Assembly: GCF_008704855.1 (NCBI RefSeq)
Contig: NZ_CP023691.1
Coordinates: 2,914,001-2,978,000 of the forward strand
Direction of reading: 5' to 3'
From: Streptomyces platensis
GTDB lineage: Bacteria > Actinomycetota > Actinomycetes > Streptomycetales > Streptomycetaceae
Length of the DNA: 64,000 nt
The notes below the pieces were generated by a model. That model ran no database searches. It had not been told where the DNA came from and saw only the letters and a program-made list of their open reading frames with translations. Shown one piece after another: positions 37,050 to 47,269 of this stretch; the stretch's first letter is position 1, and each line of letters begins with the position of its first letter. Both the position numbers and the translations under genes were made by a program.

Positions 37050-37757
37050 TCAGGACGGCGTGCGCGCCGCCGCCAGCAGCCGGCTGATCTCGGCGGGGCG
37101 CAGCGTCAGGGCGCCGCCGACGGTGCTCAGCACCTCGCGTTCCGCGGGGGTGTAGGAGCCGTCGGCGAGGGCGATCCGGGCGCCCTGGAGGAGGAGCGCC
37201 TCCCGGCCCGCCGGGGCCAGGTGCGGGGCGAGCGGCTCCAGCGCCTCGTGGAGCTCTATGGCCAGCGCGGTGCCGCACGGGTCCAGGCCCTGGTGGCCGC
37301 AGTGGCCGCCGGTCACCGCGTCGTAGGTGCCGGTCAGCCGGCCGGTGTCGGCGGCGAGGGCGGCGAGCAGGGTCAGCAGCTCGTCCTCGGAGCAGTCCGC
37401 GAAGCCGGCCGCGCGGACCGTGTCGACGGCGGTGTCGCGGACCGCGCGGGAGGAGGTGCCGCCGGCGGCCAGCAGCGCGAGGGTGACGGTGTGGACGGCG
37501 TCCCGGAGCATCGCGGAGAAGCGGAGGGTGGTGGGGTGGTCCAGGGCGTCCGGGCCGAAGTGGCCGCGGCAGGCGGAGCACTCCAGGACCGGGCCTGCGG
37601 CGCCGCGGGAGAGGAGCGGGAGGCCGAGGAGGGTGAGCCGGCGACGGCCGGTCCGGCGGGCGTAGTTCCGGTCCCCGCCGCAGTCCGGGCAGAAGAACTC
37701 GCCATCGGCGACGGTCCGCCAGGACGTGCGCACGCCCATCACACACATCTTGTGCAT
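37050..37757 (-). CDS. zinc-ribbon protein with TerB-like C-terminal domain
   Basis: A 235-residue protein. Two Cys pairs near the N-terminus (CPDCGGDRNY and CSACRGHFG) form a zinc ribbon around a hydrophobic stretch. Residues ~75-235 are helical with acidic motifs like those of TerB-type proteins (DCSEDELLTLLAAL, ALADGSYTPAEREVLSTVG). ATG 37757 is preceded by GGAGGG at eight bases, so the longer frame to 37838 is rejected. TerB-like domains occur in metal-responsive stress systems; no ter genes lie nearby. Confidence 0.78.
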   Translation of the reverse strand: MHKMCVMGVRTSWRTVADGEFFCPDCGGDRNYARRTGRRRLTLLGLPLLSRGAAGPVLECSACRGHFGPDALDHPTTLRFSAMLRDAVHTVTLALLAAGGTSSRAVRDTAVDTVRAAGFADCSEDELLTLLAALAADTGRLTGTYDAVTGGHCGHQGLDPCGTALAIELHEALEPLAPHLAPAGREALLLQGARIALADGSYTPAEREVLSTVGGALTLRPAEISRLLAAARTPS

Positions 37758-37806
37758 CACGTCAGCCCTCCGTAACTCACCCGTGCCCCTCCGGACACGG
37801 GTGGGG

Positions 37807-37826
37807 CCCCCAGCGGTAGCTGGGGG
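37807..37826. repeat. dispersed Streptomyces hairpin element
   Basis: CCCCCAGC-GGTA-GCTGGGGG, a perfect 8-bp stem with a tetraloop, followed by AGTACCCCCC. Elements of this sequence are widespread in Streptomyces intergenic regions. Here it sits in the leader region of the TerB-like gene. Confidence 0.6.
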
Positions 37827-38063
37827 AGTACCCCCCATGGCCCCCTCGTCGCATTGGACGTGATGTTAGCCACATACGTGATGCGGCGTCAGCACCTCGT
37901 ACCGGACAACTGGCCGGATGACGAAGGACCGCGCCCCTCCGGAAGGTAGGGGGCGGGGCCTATGGACGCCGTGAAGAGCATGGCCACGGGGAGGCGGGCA
38001 ACGGGTGGGGCGGCCGTGGGGCCGCTCGTGACGGCAGCCCGGCTTGGCCAAAACGGTGAGGTG

Positions 38064-38089
38064 CGGCGGCCCCCGCGCCGGGGCCGCCG
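38064..38089 (-). terminator. terminator after the SGNH hydrolase gene
   Basis: CGGCGGCCCC (38064-38073) and GGGGCCGCCG (38080-38089) form a perfect 10-bp stem, 40 bases past the stop. A T-run lies a few bases beyond on the minus strand. Confidence 0.7.
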
Positions 38090-38129
38090 TCAGCCTTACG
38101 GGGTCATCGGCCTCACGAGGACATCGGCC

Positions 38130-39158
38130 TCACGGGGTCATCAGCGCCCGGGTGACCTGGCGGGTCTGGTTGTCCAGGCCGCGGGCGTTGGGGTGGACGA
38201 AGGTGCAGGCCTCGCCGGTACCGGGGAAGGACTGGCACAGCTCCGTCGGCGGGTCGGTCTGGTCGCCGTCACCGGTGAGGTTGTCCTTGATGCCGTACAT
38301 CCACTTCGCGTCGCCGCTCGCGCACACCCCGTGCGTGGCGCTCGGCCCGTAGGTGTCGACGTAACTCGCGCCGTGGTAGGCGGCGTGCTTCTCCAGCAGT
38401 GCGTTCAGGCGCAGTTCGAGGCCGTCGAGCCAGGGCATATCGCCCTTCTTGATGCTGCCGAGCTGATTCCAGCGCCCGAACGTGCAGCCGGAGTTGTCCG
38501 GAACGATGGCCGGATAGCCCACGACGGCGACCCGGGCGTGCGGTGCGCGCCGGTGGATCACCGTCATCATGTGGGCGAAGTCGGTGTCGAGCTGGGTGAA
38601 CCCCCCCTCCAGCCAGCCCTCGCCCGCCCCGCCGTCGCTGTAGTGGTCGGTACAGGGCTTCGGCTGAAGGGGCTTGGTGATGCCCAGTTCGAGGCACTTG
38701 GCCACGATGGCCCCGAAGCCGAGGGAGTTGCCGCCGATGCCGACGGTCACGTAATCGGTGTCCGGGGACAACGCCTCGACCTGCGCGGGCAGATCGGACC
38801 AGCCGCCCGGGGGCGGGATGGTCGGCGGCCCGTGAATCTTGGCGGCCGGCTGGGGGCCGAGGACCCCGTCGACCACCTCGGCGGCCCCGCAGGTCACATC
38901 CGTCAGCGCGAATCCGAGCTGACCGGCCACCTGGTGCGGGTAGTTGCGCCCGGAGCGGCCGCAGCCGTCGTGCTCCTCCCAGGGGCGGACGAAGACCCCG
39001 GCGCTGTAGGAGTCGCCGAGCGCCACGTACTCCGGACGGTCCGCCGTCCGGGCCGGGGCTCCGGACGCCGCCGGGGCGAACGCGGAGGCCACCACGGCGA
39101 GCGAGGCAACCGCCGCGACGGCCAGCCGGGAGAGGGCGGGCATGCCATATCTGCTCAT
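38130..39158 (-). CDS. secreted SGNH/GDSL-type lipase or esterase
   Basis: A 342-residue exported hydrolase. A Sec-type signal peptide covers ~1-36 (LAVAAVASLAVVASAFAPAASGAPA). Block I is ALGDSYSAG with the nucleophile Ser50. The oxyanion Gly/Asn appear in TVGIGGNSLGFG. The catalytic His322 is in FVHPNARG. Several Cys residues in the mature part suggest disulfides, as in Streptomyces coelicolor and S. rimosus lipases of this family. ATG 39158 follows AAGGACG. It acts outside the cell on acyl esters; the exact substrate is unknown. Confidence 0.92.
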   Translation of the reverse strand: MSRYGMPALSRLAVAAVASLAVVASAFAPAASGAPARTADRPEYVALGDSYSAGVFVRPWEEHDGCGRSGRNYPHQVAGQLGFALTDVTCGAAEVVDGVLGPQPAAKIHGPPTIPPPGGWSDLPAQVEALSPDTDYVTVGIGGNSLGFGAIVAKCLELGITKPLQPKPCTDHYSDGGAGEGWLEGGFTQLDTDFAHMMTVIHRRAPHARVAVVGYPAIVPDNSGCTFGRWNQLGSIKKGDMPWLDGLELRLNALLEKHAAYHGASYVDTYGPSATHGVCASGDAKWMYGIKDNLTGDGDQTDPPTELCQSFPGTGEACTFVHPNARGLDNQTRQVTRALMTP

Positions 39159-39286
39159 CTGCACGTCCTTGGTGTCCGCGCCGTGGCCTGTCCGACGAGC
39201 GCCGATCACCAAACGTACTGAGCTACTTACTCACAGTGATATGCACGGAATCCAAACCCCACCTTCAGGTGGCGGGGTCGCACAAC

Positions 39287-39323
39287 GGCGCCCCCGCCGC
39301 TCGGAAAGAGCAACGGGGGCGCC
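39287..39323 (-). terminator. terminator after leuA
   Basis: GGCGCCCCCG (39287-39296) and CGGGGGCGCC (39314-39323) form a perfect 10-bp stem with a 17-base loop, 24 bases beyond the leuA stop. Confidence 0.75.
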
Positions 39324-39347
39324 AAAGGGGGCGACCGATGCCGGGCG

Positions 39348-41293
<1,946 letters not shown>

Positions 41294-41452
41294 GATGCAC
41301 AGCACCCTAGCCGAGGTACGCCCTGTCCGGCGGTCGCGTATCAGTATGCGGGACCGGACGGACGTGATGGCTTAAATGCGACCAGCCACACTTTTACGGG
41401 AATCTTGGACGCAAGCAGTGACAGCCGCATTACACAGTGCCACCGTTTGTGC

Positions 41453-42541
41453 ATGGACCTCAACGACGCGCAGCCAGATCCCGCCACCGGCCACACGCCC
41501 GTCTTCTGCACGATCATCCCGCCGCACATCCTCGACAACCTGGCCCAGTCCGACGACCCGGAACGGCACGAGCCGGCCCGCCGCACCCTGGAGCACGACC
41601 ACGCGGCGCGCACCGAGCGCCGCGCGATCGCCGCCCGCGGCGGCCTCACCCCCGGCGAGCCCGGCGCCGACGCCGACAAGCCGAACCGCACCATCTACGA
41701 CGCCCGGCACCACGAGGACCTGCCGGGCAAGAAGGTCCGCAGCGAGTCCGACGGTCCCTCCAAGGACGCCTCCGTCAACCGCGCCCACGCCGGTCTGGGT
41801 GCCACCTTCGAGCTCTACCTCAAGGTCTACGGCCGTAAGTCCATCGACGGCGCCGGCCTGCCGCTCAATGCGACCGTCCACTACGGCCGGCGGTACGACA
41901 ACGCCTTCTGGGACGGCGAGCGGATGGTCTTCGGCGACGGGGACAACGACCTGTTCAAGGACTTCACCATCCCCGTCGACGTGATCGGCCACGAGCTCAC
42001 CCACGGGGTCACCCAGTACACCGCCAACCTCGACTACCAGGGCCAGTCCGGCGCCCTCAACGAGTCGGTCTCCGATGTCTTCGGCGTGCTGATCAAGCAG
42101 TACGCCCTCGGCCACACCGCCGACCAGGCCGACTGGCTGATCGGCGCCGACCTGCTCGGCCCGAACGTCACCGGCACCGCCCTGCGCTCGATGAAGGCCC
42201 CGGGCACCGCCTACGACGACGACGTCCTCGGCAAGGACCCGCAGCCCGCCGCCATGAAGGACTACGTCAAGACGACCGACGACAACGGCGGCGTGCACAT
42301 CAACTCCGGCATCCCCAACCACGCCTTCTACCTGGCCGCCACCGCCATCGGCGGCAAGGCCTGGGAACGCGCCGGACAGGTCTGGTACGACGTGCTGACC
42401 GGCGGCGAACTCACCCACACCGCCACCTTCGCCGACTTCGCCGCCCTCACGATCAAGGCCGCCCAGGCCCGCTTCGGCGCCGGCGCCGAGCACGAGGCGA
42501 TGGTCAAGGCCTGGACCCAGGTCGGCATCACCACGAAGTAG
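41453..42541 (+). CDS. M4-family metalloprotease, protealysin-like
   Basis: A 362-residue protease. There is no secretion signal. The short propeptide contains CTIIPPHILDNLA, the PPL-type precursor motif of protealysin-like proteases. The peptidase M4 domain has HELTH (His180, Glu181, His184), the third zinc ligand Glu204 in LNESVSDVFG, and the catalytic His region in GGVHINSGIPNHAFYLAA. ATG 41453 (MDLNDAQPD) begins the propeptide; an in-frame TTG at 41405 is not needed. The next gene encodes an emfourin-like inhibitor, the usual partner. Target proteins are unknown. Confidence 0.95.
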   Translation: MDLNDAQPDPATGHTPVFCTIIPPHILDNLAQSDDPERHEPARRTLEHDHAARTERRAIAARGGLTPGEPGADADKPNRTIYDARHHEDLPGKKVRSESDGPSKDASVNRAHAGLGATFELYLKVYGRKSIDGAGLPLNATVHYGRRYDNAFWDGERMVFGDGDNDLFKDFTIPVDVIGHELTHGVTQYTANLDYQGQSGALNESVSDVFGVLIKQYALGHTADQADWLIGADLLGPNVTGTALRSMKAPGTAYDDDVLGKDPQPAAMKDYVKTTDDNGGVHINSGIPNHAFYLAATAIGGKAWERAGQVWYDVLTGGELTHTATFADFAALTIKAAQARFGAGAEHEAMVKAWTQVGITTK

Positions 42542-42548
42542 CGGCACG

Positions 42549-42594
42549 GTGCGCGGGGCGGAAGGATTTCGGCAGCGCCTTCCGCCCCGCGCAC
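42549..42594 (+). terminator. 17-bp hairpin between protease and inhibitor genes
   Basis: The arms 42549-42565 and 42578-42594 pair perfectly over 17 bp around a 12-base loop, starting eight bases after the protease stop and ending 55 bases before the inhibitor start. It could be a partial terminator that sets the protease to inhibitor ratio. Confidence 0.75.
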
Positions 42595-42649
42595 GATTAC
42601 CGTGGCCTTACGGGGTAGGAGTCCGTCGAACACGTCGGAGGAGTCCGTT

Positions 42650-42916
42650 ATGCGCATTCATGTCCATCGCACCGGAGGCTTCGCGGGCGTCGACCGCCGC
42701 GCCGAGATCGACACCTCGGGCCGCCCCGACGCCGATGACTGGCAGGACCTGGCCAAAGAGGCCGTCGCCACCGCCCGCACCGAACCCCCCGTAGGGGTCC
42801 CGGACGGCTTCAGCTACCAGATCACGGTCGACGGCCGGACGGTCTACTGCTCCGACCCGCGCCTCACCAAGGAACAGCGCTCCCTGATCACGAAGGTGAT
42901 GAAGGAAGGCGCCTAG
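42650..42916 (+). CDS. emfourin-like inhibitor of M4 protease
   Basis: An 88-residue protein: MRIHVHRTGGFAGVDRRAEIDTS, then DWQDLAKEAVATAR, then DGFSYQITVDGRTVYCSDPRLTKEQRSLITKVM. Length and sequence fit emfourin, the protein inhibitor encoded beside protealysin-like protease genes. The N-terminal GGFAG region is where emfourin contacts the protease. ATG 42650 follows CGGAGGAG. It lies after the protease gene, with a strong hairpin between them. Confidence 0.88.
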   Translation: MRIHVHRTGGFAGVDRRAEIDTSGRPDADDWQDLAKEAVATARTEPPVGVPDGFSYQITVDGRTVYCSDPRLTKEQRSLITKVMKEGA

Positions 42917-42982
42917 CGCCGCCGCGGGAGCCTGCGCGGGGTCGCACCTGCCGCCCCTCAACTCCCGTACTGCACCGCCCCC

Positions 42983-43011
42983 TTGACACCGTTACCGGCG
43001 GTAACAAAGAT
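42983..43011 (+). promoter_or_regulatory. beta-glucosidase promoter with operator in the spacer
   Basis: The -35 TTGACA (42983-42988), a 17-bp spacer and the -10 AAAGAT (43006-43011) form a near-consensus promoter. The spacer contains the perfect palindrome GTTACC-GGC-GGTAAC (42991-43005). The -10 is seven bases from the ATG at 43019, so the transcript should be leaderless. A repressor bound here would exclude RNA polymerase. Confidence 0.75.
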
Positions 43012-43018
43012 CCGGTCC

Positions 43019-44392
43019 ATGATGACCGAGCCGGTGCCCGCTGCCCTGCCCCGCTTCCCCCGTGACTTCGTGTGGGGGGTGTCCACGTCCGCCGCGCAGA
43101 TCGAGGGGGCGGTGGCGGAAGGGGGGCGGGGGCGGTCCGCGTGGGATGTGTTCGCGGCGGAGGCGGGGCGGATCAAGGACGGGTCGGATCCGCGGGTGGC
43201 GACCGATCACTACCGCCGGTACCCCGAGGACGTGGCGCTGCTGAAGGAGCTCGGGGTCGGGGCGTACCGCTTCTCGGTGGCCTGGCCGCGGGTGGTGCCG
43301 GACGGGAGCGGGGCGGTCAGCCAGGCCGGACTGGACTTCTACGACCGGCTGGTGGACGCGCTGCTGGCGGCGGGGGTCGCACCGGTGCCGACGCTGTTCC
43401 ACTGGGACACTCCGCAGGCGCTGGAGGAGGGCGGCGGGTGGCTCGTCCGGGAGACCGCCGAGAAGTTCGCGGCGTACGCGGACGTGGTGGCGGAGCGGCT
43501 CGGGGACCGGGTCGAGCGGTGGATCACGCTCAACGAACCGGCCGAACTGACCTTGCTGGGCTACGGGCTGGGGCAGCACGCGCCGGGGCGGCAGCTGCTG
43601 TTCGAGGCGCTGCCGGCGGCCCATCACCAGCTGCTGGGGCACGGCCTCGCCGTACAGGCGCTGCGGGCCCGCGGGGCGGCGAGCATCGGGATCGCCAATT
43701 CGCACGGGCCGACCTGGACGGCGAGCGCGTCGGAGGCGGACACCGCGGCGGCCGATCTCTACGACCTGCTGCTCAACCGGCTGTTCGCGGAGCCGGTGCT
43801 GCTGGGGCGGTATCCCGACGAGGAGCTGGCGGCCCTGCTGCCGGGGCCGGTCGCCGACGATCTGAAGGTCATCGCGCAGCCGCTGGACTGGTACGGGATC
43901 AACTACTACCAGCCGACGCTGGTGGGCGCCCCGGGGGCCGAGGGGGCGGCGGCGGGCGACTTCGGCGGGATCCGGCTGCCGCCCGAACTGCCCTTCGCGC
44001 CCCAGGAGATCGAGGGGTACCCGCGGACCGACTTCGGCTGGCCGGTGGTGCCGGAGGCGCTGACCGAGCTGCTGGTGTCGTTCCAGGAGCGGTACGGCGA
44101 CCGGCTGCCGCCGGTCGTGATCACCGAGAACGGGTGCTCGTACGAGGGCATCGAGGACGGCGAGCGGATCGCGTTCCTGGACGGGCATCTGCGGGCGCTG
44201 CACCAGGCCATGGCGGCCGGGGTGGACGTCCGGGGCTACTTCGTGTGGTCGCTGATGGACAACTTCGAATGGGCGGAGGGGTACGCGCGGCGCTTCGGGC
44301 TGGTGCACGTCGACTACGCGACGCTGGCGCGGACGCCCAAGGCGTCGTTCCGCTGGCTGCGTGACGCCCTCCGGGAGCAGGCCCGGGGATGA
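43019..44392 (+). CDS. GH1 beta-glucosidase
   Basis: A 457-residue cytoplasmic glycoside hydrolase. The N-terminal signature is FPRDFVWGVSTSAAQIEGA. The acid/base Glu173 is in TLNEPAE, and the nucleophile Glu370 is in VITENGCSY. The aglycone-site Trp region is WSLMDNFEWAEGYARRFG. ATG 43019 is adjacent to ATG 43022 and has no ribosome binding site, in keeping with a leaderless message. The stop overlaps the MFS gene start (ATGA). It probably hydrolyses cellobiose or plant glucosides imported by the partner transporter or another system. Confidence 0.95.
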   Translation: MMTEPVPAALPRFPRDFVWGVSTSAAQIEGAVAEGGRGRSAWDVFAAEAGRIKDGSDPRVATDHYRRYPEDVALLKELGVGAYRFSVAWPRVVPDGSGAVSQAGLDFYDRLVDALLAAGVAPVPTLFHWDTPQALEEGGGWLVRETAEKFAAYADVVAERLGDRVERWITLNEPAELTLLGYGLGQHAPGRQLLFEALPAAHHQLLGHGLAVQALRARGAASIGIANSHGPTWTASASEADTAAADLYDLLLNRLFAEPVLLGRYPDEELAALLPGPVADDLKVIAQPLDWYGINYYQPTLVGAPGAEGAAAGDFGGIRLPPELPFAPQEIEGYPRTDFGWPVVPEALTELLVSFQERYGDRLPPVVITENGCSYEGIEDGERIAFLDGHLRALHQAMAAGVDVRGYFVWSLMDNFEWAEGYARRFGLVHVDYATLARTPKASFRWLRDALREQARG

Positions 44393-45639
44393 GCCGCCCC
44401 GCCGCTCCGGAGGCGCTCACGGAGCCGACGGAGCGGGCCGGACGCGGATGGACCGCCGCCCTGTCGCTGGCCAACGGGGCGATCTGGGTCGGCTGGTACG
44501 GGCCGCTCCAGATCCTGCTCGCCCTCCAGGCCGCGGAGCTCGCGCCGCCGGGCACCGCGAAGGAGTCGGTACTGGCGTGGGTGACGGGCGCCGGGGCCGT
44601 CGTCTCGATGGTGACCAACCCGCTGTTCGGGGCGCTGTCGGACCGTACGGCCTCGCGGTTCGGGCGGCGCACCCCGTGGGTCCTCGCGGGGGTGCTGGGC
44701 GGGGCCGGGGCGCTGGTGCTGCTGGCCGGGGCGGGCACGGTGGCAGGGATGGCGCTGGGGTGGTGTCTGGTGCAGCTCACCCTCAACGCGGCGTTCGCGG
44801 CGATCACGGCGGCGGTGCCCGACCAGGTGCCGCACGGCCGGCGCGGGGCGGTGGGCGGCTGGCTGGGGGCCGCGCAAATCCTCGGGGTGGTGGCCGGGAC
44901 GGGGCTGGCGACAGTCGCGGGCGGGGTGGTCGCGGGCTATCTCGCCTGTGCCGGCTTCACGGTGCTGGGCGCTCTCCCGTACGTACTGCTGCACCGGGAC
45001 CCGGCGCTGCCGGCCGGGCGGCGTCCGGCGCTGCGCCTGCGGGCCCTGCTCGCCGGGTTCCGGATCAGCCCGCGCCGCCACCCCGATCTGGCGTGGGCCT
45101 GGCTGACCCGGTTCCTGATCAACCTCGGCAATGCGCTGGCCCTGCTGTACCTGCTGTATTACCTGCGGGATGTGCTGCACCGGCCGGATCCGGACGGCGG
45201 GGTGCTGGTGCTCACCGCCGTCAACGCGGTGACCCTGCTCGGCACGGTCGTCGTCGCGGGCTTCTGGTCGGACCGGATCGGGCGCCGGCAGCCGTTCGTG
45301 CTGGGGGCGGGGGTGATCATGACGGTGGCGACCGGGCTGCTGGCCGGGTGGCAGACCTGGCCGGGGGCGCTGGGTGCCGCGGCGCTGCTGGGGGTCGGCT
45401 TCGGCGTCTTCACCTCCGTCGACTTCGCGCTGATGACGCAGGTGCTGCCGGCCGCCGCGGACCGCGGCAAGGACCTGGGCGTCATCAATATCGCCAACGC
45501 GCTGCCGCAGGTGGCCGCCCCGGTGCTGGCCGCGCCGATCGTGCAGCACCTCGGCGGCTACCGGGTGCTGTACGGCGTCGCGGCGGGGATCGGGCTGCTG
45601 GGGGCGTTGCTGGTGCGGCGGATCCGGGGCGTGGCGTAG
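44389..45639 (+). CDS. MFS transporter linked to beta-glucosidase
   Basis: A 416-residue transporter with ~12 hydrophobic segments. Motif A-like segments are GALSDRTASRFGRRTPW in loop 2-3 and GFWSDRIGRRQPFVLG in loop 8-9. The loop pattern with DRTASRFGRRTPW is reminiscent of sugar transporters of the GPH/SLC45-like type. The gene overlaps the glucosidase stop by four bases. Uptake of glucosides or export of sugars are both possible; operon context favours uptake. Confidence 0.85.
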   Translation: MSRPAAPEALTEPTERAGRGWTAALSLANGAIWVGWYGPLQILLALQAAELAPPGTAKESVLAWVTGAGAVVSMVTNPLFGALSDRTASRFGRRTPWVLAGVLGGAGALVLLAGAGTVAGMALGWCLVQLTLNAAFAAITAAVPDQVPHGRRGAVGGWLGAAQILGVVAGTGLATVAGGVVAGYLACAGFTVLGALPYVLLHRDPALPAGRRPALRLRALLAGFRISPRRHPDLAWAWLTRFLINLGNALALLYLLYYLRDVLHRPDPDGGVLVLTAVNAVTLLGTVVVAGFWSDRIGRRQPFVLGAGVIMTVATGLLAGWQTWPGALGAAALLGVGFGVFTSVDFALMTQVLPAAADRGKDLGVINIANALPQVAAPVLAAPIVQHLGGYRVLYGVAAGIGLLGALLVRRIRGVA

Positions 45640-45719
45640 GGGCCCTGGCCTAGGAGCCGGGGCGCCGGACCCGGTGCGTGGCGCAGGGCCGTCGGCCGGG
45701 CCCCCGGGCCGGAGTGGCC

Positions 45720-46658
45720 TCAGAAGCCCAGCTTGCGCAGCTGCTTCGGGTCGCGCTGCCAGTCCTTGGCGACCTTGACGTGCAGATCCAGGAAGACGGG
45801 CGTGCCCAGCAGCGCCTCGATGTGCTTGCGGGACTTCATGCCGACCTCCTTCAGGCGCTTGCCCTTGGGGCCGATGATGATGCCCTTCTGGCTGGGGCGC
45901 TCGATGTAGACATTGGCGTGGATGTCGAGGAGCGGCTTGTCGGCCGGGCGGTCCTCCCGCGGCAGCATCTCCTCGACGACCACCGCGATGGAGTGCGGCA
46001 GCTCGTCGCGGACGCCTTCCAGCGCCGCCTCGCGGATCAGCTCGGCGACCATGACCTGCTCGGGCTCGTCGGTGAGGTCGCCCTCGGGGTAGAGCGGCGG
46101 GCTCTCCGGGAGCATCGGAACCAGCAGGTCGGCGAGGAGGGACACCTGGGTGTCACCGACCGCCGAGACCGGGATGATCTCGGCCCATTCGATGCCCAGT
46201 TCCTTGCCGAGCTGGTCGATGGCGATCAGCTGGGCGGCCAGTGCCTTGGAGTCGACCAGGTCGGTCTTGGTGACGATGGCGACCTTGGGGGTCTTCTTGA
46301 TGTCGGCCAGCTCACCGGCGATGTAGCGGTCGCCGGGGCCGATCTTCTGGTCGGCGGGCAGACAGAAGCCGATCACATCGACCTCGGACCAGGTGGTGCG
46401 CACGACATCGTTCAGCCGCTCGCCCAGCAGCGTGCGCGGCTTGTGCAGGCCGGGGGTGTCGACGAGGACCAGCTGGGCCTCGGGGCGGTGCACGATGCCG
46501 CGGACCGTGTGGCGGGTGGTCTGCGGGCGGTTGGAGGTGATGGCCACCTTCGTGCCGACGAGCGCGTTCGTCAGGGTCGACTTGCCGGCATTGGGACGGC
46601 CGACGAAGCAGGCGAAGCCCGCACGGTGCGCGGCGGAGGACTCGGTACGAACGCTCAT
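45720..46658 (-). CDS. era: GTPase Era
   Basis: A 312-residue ribosome-assembly GTPase binding the 3' end of 16S rRNA. G1 is GRPNAGKST, G2 region NRPQTTRHTVRGI, G3 DTPG, G4 TKTD. The C-terminal KH domain has IIIGPKGKRLKEVGMKSRKHIE. ATG 46658 (MSVRTESS) or ATG 46667 are both possible starts. It sits downstream of the degenerate deaminase gene, the usual order in streptomycetes. Confidence 0.96.
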   Translation of the reverse strand: MSVRTESSAAHRAGFACFVGRPNAGKSTLTNALVGTKVAITSNRPQTTRHTVRGIVHRPEAQLVLVDTPGLHKPRTLLGERLNDVVRTTWSEVDVIGFCLPADQKIGPGDRYIAGELADIKKTPKVAIVTKTDLVDSKALAAQLIAIDQLGKELGIEWAEIIPVSAVGDTQVSLLADLLVPMLPESPPLYPEGDLTDEPEQVMVAELIREAALEGVRDELPHSIAVVVEEMLPREDRPADKPLLDIHANVYIERPSQKGIIIGPKGKRLKEVGMKSRKHIEALLGTPVFLDLHVKVAKDWQRDPKQLRKLGF

Positions 46659-46794
46659 GGCGCCCATTCTCCCCGATCCCGGGCGCGCCTCCGACCATCC
46701 CGGTCCGGAGACGGCCGGCGGGGGGCGGGAACGGCGCGGGGCGGCCCTCCGCTGCCGGCGGGCCGCCCCGTGCGCCGTCGTACGGCCGGCCGGC

Positions 46795-47160
46795 TCAGGC
46801 CGGGGTCCCGCCCGCCGGGACGGTGCTGCGCAGAGTGCCGTCGAGGCCCGCGAGCAGCACCGGCGTATCGGGGCCGCCGAGGTCCCGTACGGCCGCGCGG
46901 TCGGCGTCGCTGGCGTGCTCGGCGTCGGTGACCACGGCCGCGGCTTCCAGGGACGTGGCCCCGCTGGCGACGGCCATCGCGACGGCGGTCCGGAGCGCGC
47001 TGAGCTGTAGCGAGTCCAGGGCGACGGTGCCGGCGACATAGGTGCGGCCGGTCTCGTCGCGGACGGCGGCGCCCTCGGGCACGCCGTTACGGGCCCGCGC
47101 CGAGCGCGCGAGCGTGATGATCTTGCGGTCTTCGGGGTCCAGCGGTGCGGCTTCGCTCAT
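46795..47160 (-). CDS. degenerate cytidine deaminase-like protein
   Basis: A 121-residue protein with the cytidine deaminase-like outline (EDRKIITLARSARARNGVPEGAAVRDETGRTYVAGTVALDSLQ in segments). The zinc motif is gone: where HAE should precede a helix it reads LSALRTAVAMAVASGA, and no PCxxC follows. It is therefore probably not a deaminase. Streptomycetes carry such a gene beside era. ATG 47160 is used; ATG 47172 is an alternative. Function unknown; perhaps a structural or nucleotide-binding role. Confidence 0.75.
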   Translation of the reverse strand: MSEAAPLDPEDRKIITLARSARARNGVPEGAAVRDETGRTYVAGTVALDSLQLSALRTAVAMAVASGATSLEAAAVVTDAEHASDADRAAVRDLGGPDTPVLLAGLDGTLRSTVPAGGTPA

Positions 47161-47269
47161 ACGGGCGAGCATATGCGGGGCGGTGGAAGGACCGTGGCAA
47201 GGGGCGCCGGGCCGGTCCGCTCAACGGGCGCCCGCCCCGGGCCGCGCTCCCCCGGGCCGCCCCGGGCCG

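Larger units (their letters stand above)
37758..38129. other. 372-bp intergenic region
   Basis: It lies between the TerB-like gene start and the end of the SGNH hydrolase gene. It holds the TerB-like promoter, a dispersed hairpin at 37807-37826, a short direct repeat of ACGTGATG at ~37857-37883, and the hydrolase terminator at 38064-38089. No gene is seen. Confidence 0.6.
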
